Source of the DNA: an uncultured Veillonella sp.
Lineage (GTDB): Bacteria; Bacillota; Negativicutes; Veillonellales; Veillonellaceae
DNA length: 10,189 nucleotides
Assembly: GCA_900550175.1 (NCBI GenBank)
Contig: URQX01000055.1
Location: forward strand, 1 to 10,189
Direction of reading: 5' to 3'
The translations under genes were made by a program, and so were the position numbers. Under the pieces are notes generated by a model, which did not search any database, was not told the DNA's origin, and was given only the letters and a program-made list of their open reading frames with translations. How positions within the stretch are numbered: the first letter of the stretch is position 1; every line of letters starts with the position of its first letter. Of this stretch, positions 1 to 5,814 are shown piece after piece.

Positions 1-27
1 GTACCGTATAGAAAGGGGGCTATATGA
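1..27 (+). CDS. 3' tail of an upstream gene, probably scpA (partial)
   Basis: Frame 1 is open from the window edge and reads VPYRKGAI before a TGA at 25-27. That stop overlaps the scpB start in an ATGA, a junction typical of translationally coupled genes. scpA almost always precedes scpB in Firmicutes, so ScpA, the kleisin subunit of the SMC-ScpAB complex, is the expected product. Eight residues are too few to prove identity. An alternative is that the upstream gene ends at the TAG at 9-11 in frame 3, leaving a short gap. Confidence 0.35.
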   Translation, partial: VPYRKGAI

Positions 28-533
28 GCTTACCAACAATGCATTTAGAGGCCGTATTGTTTTCATCGGCAAAGCCTATATCAATTGATATGCTTGGAGA
101 AGTATTTGGACTTTCCAAAGAAGAAGTACAGAACTATATAGAAACATTACAACATGAACTAGAAACCCAAAATCGAGGTATCCGATTGCGTGTATCTGGC
201 GCTGGTATTGAGTTAGTTAGCGCTATGGAAAGTGCTGATTATGTAGGCCATATCCGTAAACGTGAAGATAAATTATCTAATGCAGCGATGGAAACATTAG
301 CTGTTATAGCTTATAAACAACCTATAACTAAAGCTGAAATTGAAGAAATTCGCGGTGTAAATAGCGATAAGATCATAAAACAATTACTCACCAGATCTCT
401 TATTGCTGAATTAGGGCATAAAGACACTGTAGGGAGACCTATTCTTTATGGAACAACTGATGAGTTTTTAAGAAGTGCTGGTGTAGAAACTATTGAGGCT
501 TTACATCAAGAAGTTTCGGAAACAGAAGGATAA
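24..533 (+). CDS. scpB: Segregation and condensation protein B (ScpB)
   Basis: ScpB is the KITE subunit of the bacterial condensin SMC-ScpAB. It binds as a dimer to the kleisin ScpA and helps compact and segregate the chromosome. The 169 residues form two winged-helix domains, about 1-80 and 85-155. The second carries the family's best conserved stretch: AYKQPIT at 96-102, EEIRGV at 107-112 and GRPILYGTT at 137-145. Length is normal for the short ScpB proteins of this group. The start at 24 is preceded by a purine-rich GAAAGGGGG (11-19) at good spacing, and it overlaps the presumed scpA stop. It is followed one base later by rluB, so it looks like an internal gene of an operon. The acidic C-terminal tail is unremarkable. 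Confidence 0.95.
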   Translation: MSLPTMHLEAVLFSSAKPISIDMLGEVFGLSKEEVQNYIETLQHELETQNRGIRLRVSGAGIELVSAMESADYVGHIRKREDKLSNAAMETLAVIAYKQPITKAEIEEIRGVNSDKIIKQLLTRSLIAELGHKDTVGRPILYGTTDEFLRSAGVETIEALHQEVSETEG

Positions 534-534
534 T

Positions 535-1263
535 ATGGAACGATTACAAAAATTTATAGCTAGTTGTGGTGTTGCATCACGACGTAAAGCAGAAGAATTA
601 ATTACAGAAGGAAAAGTTCAGGTTAATGGACGCAAGGTAACTGAGTTAGGCGTAAAAATTAACCCTCAAAAGGATAAGGTTAAGGTTAATGGGCAATTAT
701 TAGCTCAAGAGAAACCTGTATATTACTTGTTAAATAAACCAAAGGGAGTCATTACATCTGTATCTGACCCTCAAGGTCGAGAAACTGTTTTGGATTATAT
801 TAAGAATGAATCTAAACGTATCTACCCTGTTGGTCGTCTCGATTTGTATACTGAAGGTTTATTATTACTTACCAATGATGGTGAGTTAGCACAAAACTTA
901 ACACATCCATCTAAAGGTGTGGAAAAAACGTATGAAGTGCGAATCAAAGGTCGTGTTCGTGATGAAGATTTACAAGTCATTGCGAATGGCGTAAAACTTG
1001 AAGATGGAATGACAGCACCTGCTACAATTGTAGATTTAGGTTTTGACGATCATAACGGTGTCCATGAAGTAGAGATTACAATCCATGAAGGTCGTAATCG
1101 CCAAGTACGTCGTATGTTTGAACATTTTGGGTATCGAATCCATAATTTAAAACGTATTGCTTATGCAGGGCTCACATTGGGCGGTGTAAAACGTGGTGCT
1201 TCTCGTCAGCTTACAATTAGAGAGGTAAAAGCACTTAAAGCGTTGGGGATTGATAAGAAATGA
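535..1263 (+). CDS. rluB: 23S rRNA pseudouridine synthase, RluB/RsuA family
   Basis: This enzyme isomerises a uridine to pseudouridine in ribosomal RNA; by family it acts on 23S rRNA (E. coli RluB modifies U2605). Of 242 residues, about 1-60 form an S4 RNA-binding domain (ERLQKFIASCGVASRRKAEE). The catalytic domain follows, with GRLDLYTEGLLLLTNDG at 100-116; Asp103 is the catalytic aspartate of the family. The C-terminal signature EGRNRQVRRMFEHFGY is at 185-200. I chose the ATG at 535 over an in-frame ATG at 493. The upstream one lies inside scpB and adds 14 residues unlike the family, while 535 begins at the usual S4 start and has AGAAGGA (524-530) in front. RluB and the related RsuA, RluE and RluF share these motifs, so the exact target uridine is inferred. 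scpAB-rluB is a common Firmicutes grouping. Confidence 0.9.
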   Translation: MERLQKFIASCGVASRRKAEELITEGKVQVNGRKVTELGVKINPQKDKVKVNGQLLAQEKPVYYLLNKPKGVITSVSDPQGRETVLDYIKNESKRIYPVGRLDLYTEGLLLLTNDGELAQNLTHPSKGVEKTYEVRIKGRVRDEDLQVIANGVKLEDGMTAPATIVDLGFDDHNGVHEVEITIHEGRNRQVRRMFEHFGYRIHNLKRIAYAGLTLGGVKRGASRQLTIREVKALKALGIDKK

Positions 1264-2507
1264 AACAAATCATAGTCATTGGTGGTGGTGCGGCAGGCCT
1301 TATGGCGGCTGTTATAGCAGGTCGTGAAGGTGCTCGTGTCATATTACTTGAAAAAATGAATATGGTTGGTAAGAAGATGGGAATTACTGGTAAAGGTCGA
1401 TGCAATATTACAAATAATGCAGATATGACTGAGTTTATTAAAAACACGCCAGGTAACGGTAAATTTCTCTATGGGGCGTACGAACGTTTTAGTAATGAAG
1501 ACTTGCTTGAACTATTACATAGTTGGGGGTTAAAAACTAAGGTAGAACGTGGCGGGCGCGTATTCCCTGAATCTGATTCAGCTTTAGAAGTACGCAATAC
1601 GTTCATGAAAATTCTTAAAAAATATAATGTCAGAGTTCATTTGAATGAACCTGTTACATCTATTACTGTTGAGGATGGTCATGTTGTGGGTGTTACAACA
1701 GATAAGGAACAATATGCTTGTGATGCTGCTATCATCTGTACTGGGGGTGCTTCCTATCCGTTAACAGGTTCTACTGGTGATGGATATGCATTAGCTGAGA
1801 AAGTTGGTCACACTATTACAGATATTAGACCTTCTTTAGTACCTATTGTAACTGACGAATTATGGGTAAAAGATATTATGGGGCTTAGCCTTCGTAATGT
1901 TGAGGTATCCGTTATTTCTAAAAATAAGGTACAGGCTAAGCAATTTGGGGAAATGATGTTTACCCATTTCGGCCTTACAGGCCCTACCATTTTGTCTTTA
2001 AGTCATACGGTAGGCAAATTGTTACGTAAAAAAAATCCTCAAATTACGATTGAAATTAATCTTAAGCCTGCATTAACGGCAGAAGTATTAGATAAGCGTT
2101 TACAAAAAGACTTTGATTTATATTCTAAGAAGCAATTGGCTAATGGGATGAAAGATTTATTGCCGGTAAATCTTATTCCCATTGTTTTAAAGCTTGCTGA
2201 ATTAGATCCTAGTAAGCCAATTAATCAAATTACAAAAGAGGAACGTTTGCGTTTATGTCATGTATTACAACATATGACATTAACTGTTAAGGAGTTACGC
2301 CCTGTGGCAGAAGCCATTGTTACAGCTGGTGGTATATCGTTGAAAGAATTTAGTCCTAAAACAATGGAATCTAAATTAGTGAAAGGCTTATATGGCGCTG
2401 GTGAGGTATTGGATATTGATGCCTTTACAGGTGGCTATAATTTACAAGCCGCTTTTTCCACTGGTTATGTAGCGGCTATGCATGCTGTACATGGTGATGA
2501 AGAATAG
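1260..2507 (+). CDS. HI0933/YhiN-family FAD-dependent oxidoreductase (possible rRNA dihydrouridine synthase RdsA)
   Basis: This is a 415-residue flavoprotein of the HI0933/YhiN (BaiN-like) family. An N-terminal Rossmann FAD motif, GGGAAG, is at 8-13. The family signature around VGKKMGITGKGRCNITN is at 36-52, TGGASYPLTGSTGDGY is at 161-176, and the C-terminal FAD-closing segment TAGGIS plus GEVLDIDAFTGGYNLQ is at 355-396. Databases have long named such proteins aminoacetone oxidase family or simply NAD(P)/FAD-dependent. From memory, E. coli YhiN has been reported as RdsA, which reduces U2449 of 23S rRNA to dihydrouridine. Its place directly after rluB, sharing an ATGA overlap (1260-1263), fits an rRNA role, but this is inference. 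The only ribosome-binding candidate is GGGGA (1245-1249), rather far upstream, so coupling to rluB is likely. Confidence 0.85.
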   Translation: MKQIIVIGGGAAGLMAAVIAGREGARVILLEKMNMVGKKMGITGKGRCNITNNADMTEFIKNTPGNGKFLYGAYERFSNEDLLELLHSWGLKTKVERGGRVFPESDSALEVRNTFMKILKKYNVRVHLNEPVTSITVEDGHVVGVTTDKEQYACDAAIICTGGASYPLTGSTGDGYALAEKVGHTITDIRPSLVPIVTDELWVKDIMGLSLRNVEVSVISKNKVQAKQFGEMMFTHFGLTGPTILSLSHTVGKLLRKKNPQITIEINLKPALTAEVLDKRLQKDFDLYSKKQLANGMKDLLPVNLIPIVLKLAELDPSKPINQITKEERLRLCHVLQHMTLTVKELRPVAEAIVTAGGISLKEFSPKTMESKLVKGLYGAGEVLDIDAFTGGYNLQAAFSTGYVAAMHAVHGDEE

Positions 2508-2515
2508 AGGTAATT

Positions 2516-3190
2516 ATGAATACTAAAAAGATTACCATTGCTATTGATGGTCCTGCAGGGGCTGGTAAAAGTAGTATTTCAAAAGTAGTGGCTAATGAGT
2601 TGGGTTATTTATATATTGATACAGGTGCTATGTATCGAGGTGTTACGTGGGCGGTTCTTGATAGCCATGTAGATGTTAAGAAACAAAATGATGTAGAGGC
2701 TTTACTTCCTACATTAGATTTAACACTAGAGCCTACTGCAAGTGCCTGTAAGGTATTTGTAAAAGGTCAAGATGTAACAGATCTAATTCGACAGCAACAA
2801 ATCAATGAGAATGTATCTACAATTGCTTCTTATAAAGGAGTACGTGAATACTTAGTTGAACGTCAACAAGCAATGGCAGCCATTGGTGGGGTTATTTTAG
2901 ATGGACGCGATATAGGTTCTGTTGTTTTACCAGACGCAGAGTTGAAAATTTACTTAACTGCTTCTGTAGATGCACGAGCTAAACGTCGATGGCTTGAAGT
3001 TCAAGGTACTTCTAATGAGCAACCATTAGAAGACATTAAAAAGAATGTAGAAAGTCGCGATGAAATGGATAAAAATCGTGATGAATCTCCACTCGTATGT
3101 GTTGAAGATGCTATTGTTGTAGATTCTAGTAACATGACATTTGAAGAAACAGTGGAACATATATTGCATCTAGTACAGGAGCGAATCTAA
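2516..3190 (+). CDS. cmk: Cytidylate kinase (CMP/dCMP kinase)
   Basis: Cmk phosphorylates CMP and dCMP with ATP, recycling cytidine nucleotides for RNA, DNA and CDP-lipid synthesis in the cytoplasm. The 224 residues match the usual bacterial length. A P-loop GPAGAGKS is at 12-19, the substrate-side motif DTGAMYRG at 35-42, DGRDIGSVV at 129-137, and an arginine-rich lid, RDEMDKNRDESPL, at 181-193. The family's NMP-binding insert occupies roughly 60-110. The ATG at 2516 lies 8 nt after the preceding stop, with AGAGG (2506-2510) as ribosome-binding site. plsC starts 1 nt after the cmk stop. The order cmk-plsC-ispH/S1-der is widely conserved in Clostridia and partly in Bacillus (cmk-ypfD-der). 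Confidence 0.96.
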   Translation: MNTKKITIAIDGPAGAGKSSISKVVANELGYLYIDTGAMYRGVTWAVLDSHVDVKKQNDVEALLPTLDLTLEPTASACKVFVKGQDVTDLIRQQQINENVSTIASYKGVREYLVERQQAMAAIGGVILDGRDIGSVVLPDAELKIYLTASVDARAKRRWLEVQGTSNEQPLEDIKKNVESRDEMDKNRDESPLVCVEDAIVVDSSNMTFEETVEHILHLVQERI

Positions 3191-3191
3191 G

Positions 3192-3812
3192 ATGAATAAA
3201 TTTTCTACATGGCTTTGGCGTACTGCCTTTTGGTTACGCTATAAAGTCGGCTATGGATTAAAGGTATATGGACGTGATAATTTTCCTATGGAAGGCCCCG
3301 TTATTGTTGTACCAAATCATTTGAGTAATAACGATCCACCTATCTGTGGCTATGCATTACCTAGACATGTACACTTTATGGCAAAGCAAGAGTTATTTGT
3401 TAATCCTATTTCTCGATTTTTCTGCACCTGGCTTGGTGCTTTTCCTCTAAACCGCGGAGCTATCGATAAGGTAGCTATACGTCATGCACTAGGTTTATTA
3501 AAGGATAATAAGGTACTAGGCATATTTGCTGAGGGCAATCGACAAAAGAGTGGGAAGCTTGGAAGATTCCATGACGGAGCAGCATCTATTGCGTTGCGTA
3601 CTGGAATTGGTATTACACCAGTTGCCATTATTGGCTCCCACAATATGAAGAAAAATCAAGTCGCATGTATAATTGGTAAACAGGTTCCTGTAAGTAAAGC
3701 TAAACCAACACCTGAAGCAATCAAAGAGGTTAATGATCGTGTTAAAGGTGAAATTCAACGCATGATAGATTCGTATCATGAAAATCGTATAGAGGAGACT
3801 TTATGGAAATAA
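3192..3812 (+). CDS. plsC: 1-acyl-sn-glycerol-3-phosphate acyltransferase (PlsC family)
   Basis: PlsC acylates lysophosphatidic acid at position 2 to form phosphatidic acid, the second acylation of phospholipid synthesis, at the inner face of the membrane. The 206 residues carry the catalytic H-X4-D box as NHLSNND (His43, Asp48) and an arginine motif FPLNRG at 84-89. The third block is FAEGNRQKSGKLGRFHDGA at 112-130 and the fourth PVAIIG at 143-148. The N-terminal region (about 5-25) is hydrophobic and aromatic and could associate with the membrane. Block III reads EGNRQ where most family members have EGTRS. The start at 3192 follows the cmk stop by 1 nt, with AGGAG (3177-3181) lying inside the end of cmk. 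The 3' end overlaps ispH by 10 nt. PlsY and GpsA of the same pathway lie about 3.3 kb downstream. Confidence 0.9.
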   Translation: MNKFSTWLWRTAFWLRYKVGYGLKVYGRDNFPMEGPVIVVPNHLSNNDPPICGYALPRHVHFMAKQELFVNPISRFFCTWLGAFPLNRGAIDKVAIRHALGLLKDNKVLGIFAEGNRQKSGKLGRFHDGAASIALRTGIGITPVAIIGSHNMKKNQVACIIGKQVPVSKAKPTPEAIKEVNDRVKGEIQRMIDSYHENRIEETLWK

Positions 3813-5701
3813 TCTTGGCTGAAAATCATGGCTTTTGCTATGGTGTAAAACGAGCTGTTGAAATGGCTGATGAAGCTGCCAATAGCGAGGGAAAAAGTTA
3901 TACATTAGGTCCTATCATTCACAATCCTCAAGTTGTAGGGCGCTTAGAAAGTAAAGGTGTAAGTCCTATTCAAGAGGTGGCTGATATTGACGAAGGAACA
4001 ATGATTATTCGATCTCATGGTGTAGGGCCTGCCATTTATGCAGAAGCTGAAGAAAAGGGCTTACATATTTTAGATGCTACCTGTCCTCATGTAAAAAAAG
4101 CACAACAAGATGCAAAGTCTGTTATTGAAGATGGAATGACTTTAGTGATTTTAGGCGAAAAAAACCATCCTGAGGTTAAAAGTATCAATTTATGGGCGAA
4201 TAACAAAGGAATAATCATCGAAGATGAAAATTCCGCCGAAAAACTACAAATTGTGGAAAAAATGGGTGTTGTTGTACAAACTACCTTTTCACAATTCAAA
4301 TTTAACAGTATAATAGAGATATTAGAGAAAAAATCTAAGAATCTTAAGATTTTCAAAACGATATGCAATGCAACGCAAGAACGACAGAACTCTGCCGTTG
4401 ACTTAGCACGTAATGTAGATCTTATGATAGTGATAGGCGGTAAGAACAGCGGCAATACAAACCGATTGGCAGAGGTTTGTCGTGACGTTGGATGTACAAC
4501 ATATCACATTGAAACTTCTACTGAATTACAACTGGAATGGTTTAACCGAGTACAGACGGTAGGAGTAACAGCAGGAGCATCGACTCCCGACTGGATTATT
4601 AAGGAGGTCATTGAGACAATGAAAGATTTTGCAGAATTATTAGCAGCAGAAGGTCAAGAAGAATTTAAGAAAGGGAACGTTGTAGAAGGTACAGTGGTTC
4701 AAGTTGAAGATGAACGCGCATATGTATCTTTTGGCTACAAAACTGAAGCCATTTTGAACAGAACTGAAATTTCTTATCCAGCACCAGAATCTGCCAAAGA
4801 TGTGTTGAAAAATGGTGATGAAATTAAAGCAGTTATCATGAACCACATCAAAGAAGATAATCCTATTTATCTTTCCATGACTCGCTTGGCTAAAGATGAA
4901 GATTGGCAATATGTTATCGAAGCACAAGAAAAAGATGAAGCTATCGTATGTAAAGGTATTGATGCTATCCCAGCAGGTTTGGTAGTAACAGTAAAATCCC
5001 TTCGTGGTTTCATTCCATTGTCCCAAGGTGATGTTCATTTCGTAAAATCCTTGGACAACTTGGTTGGTACAGAATTCGAAGCTAAAGTACTTGAAATCGA
5101 CGAAAAGAAAAACCGTTTGGTTCTTTCCCGTCGTGCAGTATTGGAAGTAGAACGTCAAGCTAAATTAGCTGAAGCATTGAAAAATATCAACGTTGGCGAC
5201 AACTATAAAGGTATCGTTCGTAAAATCATGCCTTATGGTGCTTTCGTAGATATTGGCGGTATTGAAGGTTTACTTCACATTTCCGACATTTCTTGGCAAA
5301 AAATCAAAAAAGTGGAAGATGTTCTTTCCGTTGGTCAAGAAATCGAAGTTAAATTACAATCCTTCGACGCTGAAAGCAACAAATTATCCTTGTCCTTAAA
5401 AGCTTTATCTAAGAGCCCATGGGACGTAGCTGAAGAAACATTGCATGTTGGCGATGTTATCAACGGTAAAGTTGTTCGTTTGGTAGCTTACGGTGCATTC
5501 GTAGCTGTTAACGACGACATTCAAGGTTTACTTCACATTTCTCAAATTACAAAACAACGTAATGCGAAAGTTGAAGATTACTTAAACCGCGGTCAAGAAG
5601 TTGAAGTTAAAATCATTTCTCTTAACAAAGATGAAAAGAAATTGGGCTTGGCTTTAACTGAATTGATGGAAGCAAAAGAAACTGCAGAAGACGCTGAATA
5701 A
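3803..5701 (+). CDS. ispH: Fusion of IspH (HMBPP reductase) and a four-domain ribosomal protein S1-like protein
   Basis: The 632-residue protein has two parts. Residues 1-272 are IspH, the [4Fe-4S] enzyme that reduces HMBPP to IPP and DMAPP in the MEP isoprenoid pathway. The cluster cysteines are Cys12, Cys94 and Cys188; substrate residues are His40, His72, His122, Glu124 (NHPE), Thr161 and SGNTN at 216-220, and GASTPDW is at 258-264. Residues 288-619 hold four S1 RNA-binding domains (about 288-362, 377-444, 464-533, 549-619). Domains 3 and 4 are canonical (YGAFVDIGGIEGLLHIS, YGAFVAVNDDIQGLLHIS). The start has AGAGGAG (3791-3797) and overlaps plsC by 10 nt. Such fusions are known in Clostridia and Negativicutes; in Bacillus the S1 part (YpfD) is a separate gene after cmk. 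A perfect internal Shine-Dalgarno and ATG at the domain boundary suggest that a second, S1-only product is also made. Confidence 0.95.
   Translation: MEIILAENHGFCYGVKRAVEMADEAANSEGKSYTLGPIIHNPQVVGRLESKGVSPIQEVADIDEGTMIIRSHGVGPAIYAEAEEKGLHILDATCPHVKKAQQDAKSVIEDGMTLVILGEKNHPEVKSINLWANNKGIIIEDENSAEKLQIVEKMGVVVQTTFSQFKFNSIIEILEKKSKNLKIFKTICNATQERQNSAVDLARNVDLMIVIGGKNSGNTNRLAEVCRDVGCTTYHIETSTELQLEWFNRVQTVGVTAGASTPDWIIKEVIETMKDFAELLAAEGQEEFKKGNVVEGTVVQVEDERAYVSFGYKTEAILNRTEISYPAPESAKDVLKNGDEIKAVIMNHIKEDNPIYLSMTRLAKDEDWQYVIEAQEKDEAIVCKGIDAIPAGLVVTVKSLRGFIPLSQGDVHFVKSLDNLVGTEFEAKVLEIDEKKNRLVLSRRAVLEVERQAKLAEALKNINVGDNYKGIVRKIMPYGAFVDIGGIEGLLHISDISWQKIKKVEDVLSVGQEIEVKLQSFDAESNKLSLSLKALSKSPWDVAEETLHVGDVINGKVVRLVAYGAFVAVNDDIQGLLHISQITKQRNAKVEDYLNRGQEVEVKIISLNKDEKKLGLALTELMEAKETAEDAE
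4286..4314 (+). promoter_or_regulatory. Candidate internal promoter within the ispH half
   Basis: TTTTCA (4286-4291, 4 of 6 to TTGACA) is separated by 17 nt from a perfect TATAAT (4309-4314). It would give a transcript starting about 300 nt before the internal S1 start. The sequence is AT-rich and such matches arise by chance, so support is only moderate. Confidence 0.3.
4398..4428 (+). promoter_or_regulatory. Second candidate internal promoter within the ispH half
   Basis: TTGACT (4398-4403, 5 of 6) and TATGAT (4423-4428, 5 of 6) are separated by 19 nt, longer than the optimum of 17. It lies about 190 nt before the internal S1 start. Both boxes are good but the spacing weakens the call. Confidence 0.22.
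4601..4608 (+). promoter_or_regulatory. Internal Shine-Dalgarno at the IspH/S1 junction
   Basis: AAGGAGGT is an eight-base perfect complement to the 16S rRNA anti-Shine-Dalgarno (ACCTCCTT). It lies 10 nt before the in-frame ATG at 4619 and is stronger than any start-proximal site in the window. Spacing is slightly long but workable. It encodes KEV of the IspH C-terminus, so its presence could be partly coincidental. GACTCC at 4582-4587 could pair with GGAGGTC (4603-4609) with one bulged G and partly mask the site. Confidence 0.5.
4619..5701 (+). CDS. Candidate internally initiated, free S1 protein (360 aa) from within ispH-S1
   Basis: Codon 273 of the fusion is ATG at 4619, in frame, exactly where IspH ends (after IIKEVIET) and the S1 part begins (MKDFAELLAAEGQEEFKKG). 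The product would have a 15-residue leader and four S1 domains, much like stand-alone S1 proteins of Firmicutes such as YpfD. It is preceded by AAGGAGGT (4601-4608). From this codon onward usage resembles a highly expressed gene: ATA for Ile is absent in 27 Ile codons, and ATC, TTC, AAC, GAC and CGT are frequent. In the IspH half ATA is used in 8 of 28. These are direct observations. That ribosomes really start here is inference, because the same bases also encode ordinary IspH C-terminal residues. Confidence 0.5.
   Translation: MKDFAELLAAEGQEEFKKGNVVEGTVVQVEDERAYVSFGYKTEAILNRTEISYPAPESAKDVLKNGDEIKAVIMNHIKEDNPIYLSMTRLAKDEDWQYVIEAQEKDEAIVCKGIDAIPAGLVVTVKSLRGFIPLSQGDVHFVKSLDNLVGTEFEAKVLEIDEKKNRLVLSRRAVLEVERQAKLAEALKNINVGDNYKGIVRKIMPYGAFVDIGGIEGLLHISDISWQKIKKVEDVLSVGQEIEVKLQSFDAESNKLSLSLKALSKSPWDVAEETLHVGDVINGKVVRLVAYGAFVAVNDDIQGLLHISQITKQRNAKVEDYLNRGQEVEVKIISLNKDEKKLGLALTELMEAKETAEDAE
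5265..5541 (+). repeat. 19-nt direct repeat in S1 domains 3 and 4 (5265-5283 and 5523-5541)
   Basis: AAGGTTTACTTCACATTTC occurs twice, 258 nt (86 codons) apart and in the same frame. It encodes the GLLHIS core of S1 domains 3 and 4. It is a by-product of domain repetition, but identity at every synonymous position is more than the protein requires. Confidence 0.8.
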
Positions 5702-5714
5702 TTCATTGTCTAGT

Positions 5715-5750
5715 AAAAGGCTAACCAGGGTTTCCTTGGTTAGCCTTTTT
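5715..5750 (+). terminator. Strong intrinsic terminator after ispH-S1
   Basis: The arms AAAAGGCTAACCAGGG (5715-5730) and CCTTGGTTAGCCTTTT (5734-5749) pair over 16 positions with a single G-U and a TTT loop. The 3' arm runs into five T (5746-5750). It begins 13 nt after the stop codon and closes the scpB to ispH-S1 operon. The stem with its flanking A and T runs could act on both strands, but no gene converges from the other side. Confidence 0.93.
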
Positions 5751-5778
5751 GCGTACTATACGTAGAATATGATAAAAT
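5749..5778 (+). promoter_or_regulatory. Promoter candidate for der-plsY-gpsA (extended -10)
   Basis: TGATAAAAT at 5770-5778 is an extended -10 element (TG, one base, TAAAAT). A poor -35, TTGCGT (5749-5754), lies 18 nt upstream and overlaps the terminator tail. The gap between the terminator and der is where a promoter must sit if the upstream operon stops at 5750. It predicts a leader of about 30 nt containing the GAGGTGA ribosome-binding site at 5804-5810. Confidence 0.5.
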
Positions 5779-5814
5779 ATAGTAATGTATTAGATTAGAT
5801 AATGAGGTGAAACC

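Noticed and set aside
493..534. In-frame upstream ATG that would extend RluB by 14 residues
   Set aside because: The extension (MRLYIKKFRKQKDN) overlaps scpB, does not resemble the family, and the ATG at 535 has its own ribosome-binding site and begins at the usual S4-domain start.
4087..4455. 122-codon open frame on the minus strand opposite ispH
   Set aside because: Low-complexity Ile, Leu, Ser and Phe composition, no ribosome-binding site evidence, and it covers the well-conserved IspH core.
4640..5158. 172-codon open frame on the minus strand opposite the S1 part
   Set aside because: Its translation is rich in Phe, Cys, Tyr and Ile with no family motif. It is the antisense shadow of a gene with biased codon use.
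5702..5814. Possible riboswitch or small RNA between ispH-S1 and der
   Set aside because: The 113-nt gap is fully used by the terminator, an extended -10 promoter and the der ribosome-binding site; no further structured aptamer-like element is visible.
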